From Siphonodentalium dalli (Eukaryota; Mollusca; Scaphopoda; Gadilida; Siphonodentaliidae): a DNA stretch of 64,000 bases. The DNA lies in contig CP136063.1 of the NCBI GenBank assembly GCA_032622095.1, positions 28,832,987 to 28,896,986 on the forward strand, written 5' to 3'. A program made the translations under genes and the position numbers. The notes beneath the pieces were generated by a model. That model saw only the letters and a list, made by a program, of their open reading frames with translations. It had not been told where the DNA came from and did not search any database. This document shows, in pieces, positions 24,090 to 34,800 of the stretch (position 1 is the first letter of the stretch; every line of letters begins with the position of its first letter).

Positions 24090-24956
24090 TTAAGATGGTA
24101 TCATAAAAGTAACCAATGATCTATCATAAAATACCCAATCTGCTCTTATGGATGCCAAATGTCTAATGTTCGACTGATATTTTATCATTGGAATAGCAGA
24201 CTGGGGGAACTTTTCCAAATAAACAGACATGTAGATCTCGTAGGCATCCAGCCACCTCTCAATGGTAGAAATAACTTTAGGTTCAGCTGGTGCTGATGAC
24301 AAGACCTTCCCAACAGGGGTGTCAATCCACCGGGCCTGTACAGGGGATCGGGTGGGAGCTGCTGGCAGTAATGTTGAAAATTCAATATATTCATCACCCT
24401 ATATTTTACCCTTAACTTTACTAGAAATTGAAGCACTCAATGGTATAGAAATTGATTGAAATTGACTGGTTGACGGGGATACTCCTGCATCCCGCTCAAG
24501 CGAGGAAGCAGAAGCACCCAGAACAGGTTTGACTGGAGACATAAATGAATATATAGGGTCTTCAGAAACATCGGAATCTGTCATGGAGTGACTTGAAGAA
24601 TGACTAGGTGAACTACCTGGCAAAGACTGCTGTCTGGAACGCTTACGACCCCGTTTCGGGGGTGATGCACATGGCCTCGATCCGCGTGCCCGAGAATGTG
24701 AACTTGACTGTTCACGTCTTTGATTAGTCTGAAAGACAGTACGCCCATGGGGAGTCTGCCTTGTTGTATCCGAACTAACACTAGTAGATGTTTGAGCATG
24801 TCCACGATTTGATTGACGGGTACGACCCCGTTGCTGCGGCCCCGAAGCCTGATTACAGGAGCTCATGGGCTCTGATCGCGACTGCCTTCTATTAGCAAGA
24901 GCAGTGGCACGGCGTGTAGCTACCACTCTCTCCCTTGGACGACCACGACCTGGCAT
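24090..24956 (-). CDS. Second gag-like ORF (basic N-terminus, capsid-like segment), one in-frame stop
   Basis: It begins MPGRGRPRERV, an AT-hook-like basic start, followed by a long Ser/Arg-rich low-complexity region. A TAG at 24399-24401 interrupts the frame after KVKGKI. The frame continues with GDEYIEFSTLLP and then RWLDAYEIYMSVYLEKFPQ, which resembles the capsid-like segment of YR-retroelement gag proteins. The position of the stop would fit a mutated tryptophan codon. The frame ends at 24090, where the usual continuation into the zinc knuckle is missing. Confidence 0.65.
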
Positions 24957-25232
24957 CTCTAATTACACTGGTAAGTCACAACAGCAGAAGTGGATCTGGT
25001 AGAAATTATACCTGGTGTGAATATTAAAGAATATTCATTATTCAAGATGAAAAGTATACATGGATAGTGTGACAATTGATGAGTAACTTGACAGGAAAAT
25101 GTCTTTGCTGGTTGTAAATCAACATGGTAAGATTAATTATCCCACAGCTTGAATAATGACTCATGCTTGCCCAAATCATAGACTAAACCCCAAAAATATG
25201 TACTGATACGCCTTACTTTGAATTTGTTACAA

Positions 25233-25915
25233 GACTTGACCTAGGCGTATAAGAACAAGCATACCAGTATTACACGGCACTGCTGAAAGTTTACGCGTCC
25301 TGCTGTAGATGTGCAATTTGTTTGTGTAACTTGTCCGAAGCGTCGGAGGAGCAAGTCAAACCTACCAAAAGTTTACGCGCACTATAGGTGTACTGATTTT
25401 TTCATGACTTGTCCGAAGCGTCGGAGAAGCAAGTCAGGCTTGACCTATGCGTAGGAGAACAAGCCATACCAAAAGTTTACGCGTCCTGTACATGTGCCAT
25501 TTGTTTGCATGACCTGTCCGAAGCGTCGGAGGAGCAAGTCAAACCTACTGAAAGTGGAGGGGAAAGTCAAACCTACTGAAAGTTTACACACACAACATAT
25601 GTATAAATTTATATATGACTTGTCCGAAGCGTCGGAGAAGCAAGTCAGGCTTGACCTAGTATAACAAGCCATGTTTAATGTGCGATTTGATATATGACTT
25701 GTCCGATGCGTCGGAGAAACAAGTCAATATTATAGTAGTGAATAGCTGTAAATTACTACATTTGCTGTACAATTTATCAGATGACATGTCCAAAGCGTTG
25801 GAGAAGCAAGCCATATATATAAAACCATGTTATGGTATACAAAGTTTACGCACATCGTTGAAATGTACAAGTTGTTAAATTGACTTGCCAAAAGAGTTGG
25901 ATAAGCAAGTAGAAC
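25233..25915 (-). repeat. Array of spaced hairpin motifs in the retroelement leader
   Basis: A motif of the form ACTTG-TCCGA-AGCG-TCGGA-(3-4 nt)-CAAGT recurs near 25328, 25406, 25501, 25617, 25697, 25784 and 25881, spaced about 80-115 bp. Both the inner (TCCGA/TCGGA) and outer (ACTTG/CAAGT) arms are complementary, so each copy can fold. Related but weaker CTTG...CAAG copies lie between them. Spacer sequences containing AAAGTTTACGCG are partly shared. The array sits between the SGNH and gag ORFs. Role unknown. Confidence 0.8.
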
Positions 25916-26173
25916 ACGCCATACATATATAAATTATATATTAGTCTTATACAAGTAACCTCTAAAGCTACTGGCAATAGGCCGTAATCTAGACGTCACG
26001 ACTAAGAGAGTTTGAGGCTTCAAGAAAATGAAAAGCAATATGGAACATAAATATCACAATATAATCATTTTAAAGTTGAAAAACTTTCAACATTCAAACC
26101 GAATAGTTGAATGTATGTATTATTACCACTCACATATGAAGTTATAAACAAACTGGAACCAGGGATCAGCAGA

Positions 26174-26827
26174 CTAATGGTGATTAAGATAATAGAGCAA
26201 GGCTCCCCGGATTCCCCAGTAATATTTCTGTGTTCCCTTTCGGTTAAAGTGGACACCATCACTGAGGAAATGTCTCACCGCCCGCTCTAACCTAGTCTGG
26301 TTCCATAACAGACACCCAGCCCGATCCTCCAAGTAGACCCCGAGCATACGGTTTGTGAGATCTATTCTATCATTCAGAGCCTCCAAAGTCAGCCCAGGGG
26401 ATTTAAATCTTGTAGAAAGCTCTGTTCTTTTGAATAATCGGTTAACAAATACTGCGGACACCCCAAAATGCTCCTGCAGCTCTGACACATAAGACTCTAT
26501 ATCGCTTGAAACTACCTCTGGGCCTTTTGAGCATAAATCATTTGCCCCAACTTGAAGCACCACCAAGTATGGTCGAAACCGCTGCAGAGTTTTTTGCACC
26601 GCGGAATCTGCCCGGAGTTTATTTACCGTGGCCCCAGAACGACCCACCAATCGAACGCACACCTGCCTCGTTCTGATTTTCCCTGCCGCACGCTGTCTGT
26701 GGCTTTTAAGATTAAACTCTCTGGCAAAATTATGCCATAGAGGAAATTTCCGACACCCTGTACCCCCATATAGATGCGCCCCAAAACGTGTTACGAACGA
26801 ATGCCCTAAAACGAGAAGGCGAACCAT
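26174..26827 (-). CDS. SGNH/GDSL-type hydrolase ORF of the retroelement
   Basis: This 217-residue frame starts at the first ATG (MVRLLVLGHSFV). The SGNH blocks are visible: nucleophile serine in LGHSF (block I), a glycine in VRLVGRSGATV (block II), GANDL with the block III asparagine, and SDGVHFN with the Asp-x-x-His pair of block V. Such esterase-like ORFs are known from Ngaro and some CR1 elements; their substrate is not established. The open frame extends about 25 codons upstream into repeat A1 without an ATG. It is the first ORF after A1, ahead of gag. Confidence 0.85.
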   Translation of the reverse strand: MVRLLVLGHSFVTRFGAHLYGGTGCRKFPLWHNFAREFNLKSHRQRAAGKIRTRQVCVRLVGRSGATVNKLRADSAVQKTLQRFRPYLVVLQVGANDLCSKGPEVVSSDIESYVSELQEHFGVSAVFVNRLFKRTELSTRFKSPGLTLEALNDRIDLTNRMLGVYLEDRAGCLLWNQTRLERAVRHFLSDGVHFNRKGTQKYYWGIRGALLYYLNHH

Positions 26828-26860
26828 TGCGTGACTGGCAGCAAAAAATATAAAAACTAC

Positions 26861-27256
26861 GAGCAAAGTAAACAGACTTATATATGAATTCGGAGCTAAC
26901 AAAAAGGCCGTGACCTTGTACTTTCCATATTAAGCCGCTTCCGAAATATAGGTCCGTTATCACTGGCACAAGGGCCTTCATTTAATGATTGAATAGTACA
27001 TGGATAACCTAAACAAGAATTGAGAAGAAAGTAAAACCCAGTACTGTTGAGAATTTGTATTCGTGATTAGGGAAATTAACATTCATGTATCACTGAGCGC
27101 ACTTTAGTTTAGTGAAAGCGCTTGCCCGTGTTAATGACGTATGATCTTGCATCGGTTCTATTTTTAGTTATATAAACACTGGGGTGCACCTGTTCAATTA
27201 CGGATCAGTGTGGCATGACTCTGAGGGATAAATGTGTCGCTGTGCAACTCTGTTTT
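26861..27256 (-). repeat. Split direct repeat A1 (5' end of retroelement)
   Basis: This 396-bp copy of 19368-19763 lies at the 5' terminus of the element on the minus strand. It probably holds the promoter, since the first ORF starts 34 bases inside of it. Confidence 0.9.
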
Positions 27257-27900
27257 CATGTCATTTGCTATTCAAAACTCAGCTAACTTATCAATCCGCA
27301 GAATGGGATCTGTTGCCGGGCGGCAAAAGTAGCCTTTGATCGCACAGGCTATTTTCTGATTAGTTGACGATGTCAGATGGCCTGCTTTCATTTTTCTAAT
27401 TGGTCAAGCAAAATTTGACATAAAAGTACTCAGGCATTATTTCATGTCGTGCATTTAATTTAATTGTTATATATATATATCACAATTAAATTAAATGCAC
27501 GGCATGAAATAATGCCTGAGTACAAACTGCACACTTCGTGGCAGATCTGACCCTTGATGGGACAATCATCTTGCCTCCCTTTGAGGTTTCTATTAGGGGC
27601 AGAATTGGAGGCAACTGAACTAAAACTATAACTGTTGCTATAACAATTATTGAAAGTTCTCCAACAAAAAAATGCCGCACAATAAAATTATTGTTATGTA
27701 AACAGAACTGTTACAGTGATTTGTCAACAAATAGTGAAATAAGTTTGATTACTTTAGTCGAAAATATTATTAGAATATTTCTCAATGCTTTGAGCTTTTC
27801 CAATGCCATTTGTTTGGTATCTTATTGGATTAATTTAATTTACTCAGTAATGCCATTCTGACTGTAACAGTAATGTTCACATAACAATGGTTTTGTGAAG
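27257..27900. other. Intergenic DNA with a hairpin
   Basis: Nothing coding is supported. A nearly perfect palindrome (27426-27523) is listed separately. Confidence 0.4.
27426..27523. repeat. 98-bp near-perfect palindrome
   Basis: Arms begin GTACTCAGGCATTATTTCAT on both strands and meet at a TA-repeat loop. There is one mismatch in each arm. This looks like a foldback MITE. No target duplication was identified. Confidence 0.85.
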
Positions 27901-27904
27901 TTAA

Positions 27905-28247
27905 CCCTTTACCCAACAGAAGGGCCCTGTGCCAATGCATTCTCATTGGCTTAACACATTAAAAATTATAAAATTGTTAAAGAATGTAAGAAAAAATGGT
28001 AAAAAGTGTTAAAAAAAAGTTTTTTTTAGGCCAATGCATTCTCTTATATATGCGAGGCGACCTATGGTCGACTCGCATATATAAGAGAATGCATTGGCAC
28101 AGGGCATAACTGTAACCATCACAATGTGGTCAATGAGACGGTTCCAATGATACCCATATGTGTATGGTTCTATTGAGACAGACCGAAGATATTTTAGGCT
28201 GTTGAAGCTTTATTTGGGCGTTTTTGGCCGGTTTGTTGGGTAAAGGG
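27905..28247. mobile_element. TTAA-flanked hairpin MITE (343 bp)
   Basis: TTAA lies at 27901-27904 and 28248-28251. Both ends are CCCTTTACCCAACA when read inward. It has one full hairpin (about 28026-28102) and a truncated half-hairpin near 27934, with the arm CCAATGCATTCTCTTATATA. It is the same family as 11230-11626, inverted. Confidence 0.88.
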
Positions 28248-28264
28248 TTAAATCTCGTCATTGG

Positions 28265-29506
28265 TAGTGCTGGGACGGTTGTCCGGATAACCGGTTACGG
28301 TTCGGTTATGCGTGTCAACCGGTTGGAGGAGGCCACAGCCGGATAACCGTAATATTGATAACGATCGTACTATCAACGTAGTAGCCGCTTATAGAAGCGA
28401 TTTGGACAGTTGATTGTGTATTCATATACCCCACAACTCATGCCTGTTTGATCACCGGTGTCTTTCTAGATGTGAAACCAACAACACTCTTATCTGTGTC
28501 AGTCTGTGAATCACTTGCTACACATTCGATGCCAATTTCCTTTGGCGGCATTACATGACGTTCCGGCTGCACGCGCACCGCGGCATACATCAAAGCAATC
28601 AAGTCTAGACTTTTACTAAGTCATCAATATTATGTCTGTTTTCTTGAAACTGCCCCCCCCTTGTCATTACCATTAGTTTGTCTCAAAGCGATGACAGAAG
28701 ACCTACACAAACGGAAATCAAACGTTTGGGGAGATTTAGTCATATAATTGAAGATGACGAAGAAAAAAAGGAAGAAGAAATTGGCGGTATGCAAGGCCTG
28801 CCGAAGGCGATTCGTTTATTCTGGATCAACATCCAATATGAAGTCGCACATCCAGAAAAAACACAGGCCTACTGGGAGTGGGAAATAAGAGTATATCTAG
28901 TGATGCGTTCGATAACGTTAATTCCTAAACACTGGCTGGGGCTTGAGTAATGAATCACAACGATTTAATTTTGTATGAATTTGTTTATTAAATAATTGAA
29001 GTAACATCGTGTAGCCACTGTGATTAATACATACCTGCCTATAAGCTATACCCAAACACTTAACATTACTAAACAACAGTATGCCTATCTTCAGTACATT
29101 GTTTGGGCTAATCGTGCCCTGGGGCCCCGGGATACACACAAGGGGGGGACTATATTTCGTCGCTGAAGGTTTTGCAAGCAAGCGTTATGCAGTGCGAAAC
29201 TCCCGTAAACATCGATATACTAGCGCACCACTAATCTATATTATATTTTAGTTTGTATGGGCTCAAAACTGAATTAATTTATACACATTTACAACTATTT
29301 GATCGCCGTAACGGGAACGCATTGTATGTCCAAGACATCGTTTGTGATTGCATGTATATCAACATTTCCGGGACGCGTAATAAACATTTGTTTTGCCGAT
29401 ATTCAATCTCGTACTGAGGGTAATACTGGTCACGGTTAACCGGTTATGGTTAGGTTAATGCCCGTGGTTAACCGGTTAGGAAAAAACCCCAACCGTCCCA
29501 GCACTA
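28265..29506 (+). mobile_element. hAT-family deletion derivative (1242 bp)
   Basis: It is flanked by the 8-bp duplication GTCATTGG (28257-28264 and 29507-29514). The inverted ends start TAGTGCTGGGACGGTT. An 8-bp target duplication and a TAG-N-G start are hallmarks of hAT. Subterminal AACCGGTTA motifs are repeated at both ends. Only a short remnant ORF remains inside. Confidence 0.9.
28678..28950 (+). pseudogene. Remnant of hAT transposase
   Basis: A 90-codon frame contains an acidic stretch (EDDEEKKEEE) and a segment EKTQAYWEWEI that vaguely recalls the region before the C-terminal dimerisation domain of hAT transposases. The assignment rests mainly on its position inside a hAT element. The frame opens without an ATG in the expected place (the first codon is TTG) and lacks the catalytic core. 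Confidence 0.4.
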
Positions 29507-29576
29507 GTCATTGGACAGTTGTTCAAGTTAATAATGACAATTAGAACATTGCAGAAAGTGAACACCATCCATACTT

Positions 29577-30420
29577 TTTAGCTCACCTGAGACGAAGTCT
29601 CCGGTGGAGCTATAGTCATCACTCCTCGTCCGTCGTCCGTCCGTCTGTCTGTCTGTCTGTCCGTCTGTCCGTCCGTCAACTTTTTTAAAAACATCTTCTC
29701 CTCTGAAACCATCATACCAAATTGGTTCATATTTGGTGTGGATGTTCCCTAGGTGACTCTCATTCATATTTGTTCAAATGAGGTCACTGGGTCAAATAGT
29801 TGCCAAACCAGGGTCATAACTCTATTCCTCCACAGTAATTCTTACAACAACTTCTTGTCCATAACCATTGTGCCGATTTAGCTAATATTTGGTATGGAGG
29901 GTCCTTGGGTGACTGGTGTTCAGATTTGTTCAAATGAGGTCACCCGGTCAATTAGTTGAGAAACCAGGGCCATAACTCATAGTAATTCTTACAATGACTT
30001 CATCTACAAAAATATTCGGCCGATTTAGCTTATATTTGGTACTGAGGGACCTTGGGTGACTGGGAATCAGATTTGTTCAAATTGGATCACTGGGTCATTA
30101 GGGGCAGAGCCAGGGACATAACTCTAAAAACCAAAAAATTACATTTTTGTATTTTGATCATATTTGGTGTGGATGTTCCCAAGGTGACTGTCATTCAGAT
30201 TTGTTCAAATGAGGTCACTGTGTCAAACAGTTGCGAAACCAGGGCCATAACTATATTCCTCCTTGGTAATTCTTATAACGACTTCTTGTCTATAACCATT
30301 GTGCCGATTTAGTTTATATTTGGTAATTGGGGTCATTGAATGACTGGGGTTCAGATTTGTTCAAATGGGGTCACTGGGTCAAATTCGGGTGCAGGCAGGG
30401 CCATAATTCCCCAAAAAATA
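29577..30420 (+). repeat. Interspersed repeat with GTCCGTC start
   Basis: It begins AGCTCACCTGAGACGAAG and runs through a CCGTCCGTCTGTCTG tract. It then holds four imperfect units with TTCAGATTTGTTCAAATG and GGTCACTGGGTCA. Related units occur at 52480-52790 and 56970-57640, and similar Gxx-GTCCGTCCG repeats at 49100-49600. I recall comparable dispersed repeats in bivalve genomes. Non-coding. Confidence 0.7.
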
Positions 30421-31439
30421 ATAAAAAATTCAGGAACTCCTTTATCAATTTAACATACAAAAAAAATTATCACCCTCCCCCCACATGACCCAGAACCCCA
30501 CCCTGCCCCCAACCAACAGCATTCCACCCTATCTCATTTCCTAACTCACAGGATCTCCCCCACCAGCATATTAAGTCAATTGTATTAGCTACAGACAGAG
30601 AGAGTTAATATAAATACACACACAGGCATCAATTGAGATGTTTATCAGGCTGACAGGTGTGAACTTAATGCACCAGACAGCACTCATGCCAATGTGTGTT
30701 ATTAAAATAAAAACAAATTATTGTTCTCTAACCTGAATTTAGTGTGTCTGGCATTTGCAGAATGAGGTTCCCAGAGGGTGAATTTAGTTATGCTACCCTG
30801 CACAGCAGTCTAGCATCACCAAATACACTAGCCAGGGTCCTCATTCTGCTTAAGCCTCATCTTCTGGGAAGTATATAGGCACTTAAATTGACATTTTTAC
30901 TTACTTTTTCCCTTCTATTTAGTTTCTATATCCCCTAATTTGTGAATATAAAATGCATAATTGAGGTGCCCAGTGGGTGCACATCACCAACTTTAACTGG
31001 AGAACTTCAATCTAATGCTATGTCTCCCATAGCAGTTGAGGCCTACACAGAATGAGGTCCTCAGAGGGTGAATTTGGTGATGCTAGCCCGCATTGCAGGA
31101 TTGTGTCATTAAATTCACCCTTATGGGACCTCATTGTGCAAATGTCAGACACTATGTTCAGGCTTGGCTGTTCGAATATTATGTTCTTAACCACCAGTAT
31201 CCAATTGAACTCATTATACCCTGAAAAGAAAACTTGGGGGGGGGGGGGTATATTGGATTGAATTTGTCAGTATCTAAGTCAGACTGTTTTCCCATCCATC
31301 CATCTGTCATGTCTCTATCCGTCCATCAATTGTTTTCTTCTCCAGATACATATTAAAGACCAAATGGGTTTAAATATTTAGGTGTGGATGTAAATCCTTG
31401 TTTTGAACACAGCTGTAGGAGTAACACAATACTAGTAGA
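30421..31439. other. No gene; short repeated blocks
   Basis: The block AGAATGAGGT...CAGAGGGTGAATTT occurs at about 30760 and 31047. Inverted forms (ACCTCATTCTGC-like) lie nearby, suggesting a decayed foldback repeat. There is a G-run at 31237-31247. Confidence 0.45.
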
Positions 31440-32740
31440 GCGGTTAAGAAAAAAATCATGCACTTTTGAGTAGAACCATGAAACTTCTCACATATCATTA
31501 TGGACATATATAGATCAATTTCTGATATGGACCTAATTTCAAAAATTCAAAATGGCCGCCAAATCCAAGATGGCCGCCAAAGGGGTCAAAACATTTCGCA
31601 GTGTCTAGTTATACACCGAATACAGAAAACATATTTGACATATGATGGTGTAGTTAATTGTTTGGTTTTCGCCGTACATATGCGTATATAATTAGACCAA
31701 CTTTATTAGCCATCACCCAAAATGGCCACCAAAATATCCCAAAATGGCCGCCAAAATTTAAAAAAAAATTCTATTTTTCTTAAATTCTTCACTTCTTTCT
31801 AAATTATCCCAGACATTTTACGGGTAATGTGGTAATTTCTTCTCGTAATATTGACAGTAGTCATTTCCTATCAATTTGGAGCTATCATATGGGTATTCTG
31901 GGTTACCACCGGGCGCCATGTATACACAGTTTTTTAAAATGACCATCAAATCACCCACATAGTACGTTAGTATTATTCCAACTACACTGTGTGCACTAAG
32001 AGCTCTGTAATGTATACAATAATTATCTTCTGGACATGAAAAATCGGTATCGCATTGTTGTTCATAAATTTATCTACTTTTACAAAAATTGCTGCCAAAA
32101 TGGCCGCCATAATGGAACAAATCTAGATTTTCGTTAAAATTTACTATTTTTGGGCTAATTTTGCGACATACATTGTAAGGCCCATAGGCATGCACTTTTG
32201 AGTAGAACTATCAGACTTTGCATATATATAGTAGGACCATAGCTGATCAATTTCTGATATGGACCTATTTTCAAAAATCCAAAATGGCCGTCAAATCCAA
32301 GATGGCGGCCAAAGGGGTGACCGAATGGCCATATCTCTAGTTATACACCGATTACAGAAAAAATATTTGACATATGGTGTTGTCGTTAATTGTTTGGTGT
32401 TCGCCATACATAAGTACATATAATGAAACCAATTTTGTCAGCCATCCCCACAAGATGGCCACCAAAATATCCCAAAATGGCAACCAAACGTAGATTTTTT
32501 TTCACTTCTTTCTAAATTACCCCAGAAATGTTAAGGAGTATATGGTAATTTTCTCTCGTAATATTGATATTAGTCATTTCCCATCACTTTGGAGCCATTT
32601 CCGTTATTATTGGTTACAGCCTGGTCGTGAAACAATAGTTTTAAAATAACGACCATCAAATCACCCAAGTAGTGCATTAGTGTTTAATATTCCATACACA
32701 CTATGTGCATTCAGAAAACTGTAATGCACACAAGAGAATA
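31440..32740 (+). repeat. ATGGCCGCC-rich dispersed repeat, two tandem copies
   Basis: Two imperfect copies (about 31440-32040 and 32180-32740) share CAAAATGGCCGCCAAATCCA, TAGTTATACACCGA-TACAGAAAA and TCTCGTAATATTGA blocks. An inverted copy is at about 55490-56570, on the far side of the giant element. Non-coding. Confidence 0.75.
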
Positions 32741-32934
32741 TTCCTTACAATTTATTGGGTTCATTTTGAGATAGAATTGAAACAGTACGATATATTTTAT
32801 GATTTTGGACGGTCGGATAAAATGGAACACTTTTTTTGTTCTCAAAACCAATAAAATGAAAGTGGGTATGCGGTTTGACATGGGGCGGGCGGGAAAGGGG
32901 AAACCCACATTATTTATTTTGGCCTTATATATCT

Positions 32935-33405
32935 AGTATAGTCTATACCGAACGTATTATATATAATGACCCCAATCGTGTGTAACAGATGAATTGTGAC
33001 ATGTGTGATGAGACTGTTGTAGTCTATACCGATCCTGTTGTCATATATAATGAGCCTGAATCTGATAGTGTGTAAACAGATGTAGTGATTAGTGTAGCAT
33101 GTATGATGACCCTGGTATAGTTTATGCTGGAACTGTTATGATATATAATTACCCTGGGGCTGACCGTGTGTATCATGTGCATTGTATGATGTATGGTGAG
33201 CCTGGTGTGGTTCATACTGAAGCTGTTATAAAATGTAATGATAATGATCGTGTGTAACATACAAAGTGTGGCAGTTATTATGCTATTGGTGTAGTCTATG
33301 CCGAACATGTTATCACAATGACGTGCATCGTGTGTAACATATGAATTATGACATGTATGATGAGCCTGGTGTAGTCTACATTGGACTTCTGTTATCATAT
33401 ACACT
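32935..33405 (+). repeat. Minisatellite-like repeat
   Basis: Units of roughly 85-100 bp repeat GTGTAGTCTATACCGAAC, TGTTATCATATATAATGA and GTGACATGTATGATGAGCCT with drift. Related units occur at about 54440-54620 and 55375-55500. The 33024-33404 reading frame is a by-product. Confidence 0.7.
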
Positions 33406-34140
33406 AGTCAAATTTTGCTAAGGATTACCCATAAATTGGTCGTATTTAGACAGTAATATGCAATTTTGCTCTTTCGTATCTGACTATGGTGTAGATGCGT
33501 GATCATTTGTTCTGTCTTAGGATGCTACAATTTGAAATACACCGTGGTGTGATCTGTCCAGTGAACAAGTGGGTCTCCACGTTTTTCGTGATTTTGTCCA
33601 CAATGTTTCTGTGTTCAAATCAGATTGTTATCACTTCTCCTTTTCTCTATCATTTGATAGGCCGAGAACCTGTCACGTGGCGGGCGGCAAATCACACTAA
33701 CTTGTTGCCCTGGCCGTAACGTCAGTCATAAGTTTACTGTGGATATTGACCAACGAATACTACATACACATGTAGCTATACCACACCACCTCCTCTACAA
33801 CATACTAAATATAACACTCCGCATATATACCTACATGTTTACACAATTTTACCAACCGTGGTGTGACCACATTGTTTGCATATAAATCGTGGAAATACGA
33901 CATTTAACTTTCCGTGCGAGGTAGTAGGTTATTCCCCTTTGCCTGTGATCAGTGTGTTGTCGTTTTCGTGTTTGACACGCTGTGTTGAGATGTCGCTGCT
34001 TTCGTTTGGCGTGTAGAGTGAAAGCTTGTAACTTTCGGCACCTGCACTAGCTAATACACATCCACTTATTGTTTGTGATCTAGCGTATTTACATGTAACT
34101 ATTGTTACAAATGGGTAGCTCAGAATTATGCTTTTTAACA
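33406..34140. other. No gene seen
   Basis: Unassigned sequence between the minisatellite and the Tc1 relic. Part may be the decayed 5' region of that relic, but I cannot align it by eye. Confidence 0.35.
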
Positions 34141-34503
34141 TTGCTATACTTTGGTTAAAAAAATGTCCGATGAATCTTGTCATGTTAAAACCCGTTGTCG
34201 GGAGGAGGCGATATGAGAGTTTCACTGATGCCACAGTGGTGGAAGATAACCGCTAAGATGGTGGTTCGGTTATGGTGTGGGGAGGGATGCATTTTGACGG
34301 TCGCACAGACATGTTTATCATCCAGAACGGCACCATTGATGCTTAAAGTTATAGGGTGGAATTCTAGACCTGTTTGTGCGACCGTTTGCAGGTACCGGTA
34401 CTATAGGTGCATATTCCTTTCTGGTAGAAGATACCACCAGACCACACTGAACCAGGCTTGGGAAACGTTGTCTCAAAGAGGAAGGAATCAAATGCATTGA
34501 TTT
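34141..34503 (+). pseudogene. Tc1/mariner-like transposase relic, 5' part
   Basis: In scattered frames the conserved Tc1 landmarks are readable: SDES (first catalytic Asp region), GGSVMVWGGMHFDGRTDMF, IIQNGTID, then a VEDTTRPH segment matching the second catalytic Asp region (usually QDNARPH), and EEGIKCID. Stops and frameshifts show it is dead. It stops abruptly at 34503, where the giant element begins, and resumes at 54268. Confidence 0.8.
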
Positions 34504-34800
34504 CCCAAGAGAAAATAAGACCAAAATTTCAGTGAAATTTCAGTGAAATTTCACTGAAATTCAGTGAAATTACCAAATTTTGGTGTTATTTCACCATCTC
34601 AGTGAATTTCACTGAAATTTCGGTGAAATTTCACTGAAATTTCACTGAAACTTATTTTAACTTTTCCAGTTAATTTCACTCAAATGATAAAATATTTTTA
34701 AGTGAGATTTTGAGTACTTTTCAGTTTTAAATATAAAATTTCACTAAAAAATGATAAAATAGTTTTCAGTGAGATTTTGAGTACTTTTCAGTTTTACTTC
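34504..34800 (+). repeat. Left terminus and subterminal repeats of the giant element
   Basis: After the 13-bp end, TTTCAGTGAAA and TTTCACTGAAA (mutual complements) recur about eight times to 34652. A second pair of blocks (GATAAAATA-TTTT-AGTGAGATTTTGAGTACTTTTCAG) follows to about 34795. Confidence 0.88.

Larger units (their letters stand above)
19050..27256 (-). mobile_element. Ngaro-like tyrosine-recombinase retrotransposon with split direct repeats (8207 bp)
   Basis: Reading the minus strand, the order is repeat A1 (27256-26861), SGNH hydrolase, hairpin array, gag-like ORFs, RT-RNase H, tyrosine recombinase, repeat B1 (19923-19760), repeat A2 (19763-19368), a 154-bp spacer, and repeat B2 (19213-19050). 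A1 and A2 are both 396 bp with two differences that I can see. B1 and B2 are both 164 bp. B1 and A2 overlap on TTTT, the same four bases that mark the outer ends of A1 and B2. That is the arrangement expected if a circular intermediate is joined by a tyrosine recombinase. There is no DDE integrase or aspartic protease. The near-identity of the repeats argues for recent insertion. Confidence 0.93.

Noticed and set aside
26828-26902. Signal-peptide-like extension of the SGNH hydrolase
   Set aside because: Hydrophobic, but it starts at TTG inside repeat A1 with no ATG; the first Met gives the complete domain.
19368-27256. 396-bp direct repeats read as LTRs of an LTR retrotransposon
   Set aside because: A second repeat pair (B1/B2), a tyrosine recombinase and the absence of protease and DDE integrase fit split direct repeats instead.
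33024-33404. 126-codon minus-strand frame
   Set aside because: It lies wholly inside minisatellite units; its His/Thr-rich repeats are translated repeat DNA.
34195-34500. 101-codon plus-strand ORF as a distinct gene
   Set aside because: It is an out-of-frame reading of the Tc1 relic, whose conserved blocks appear in another frame.
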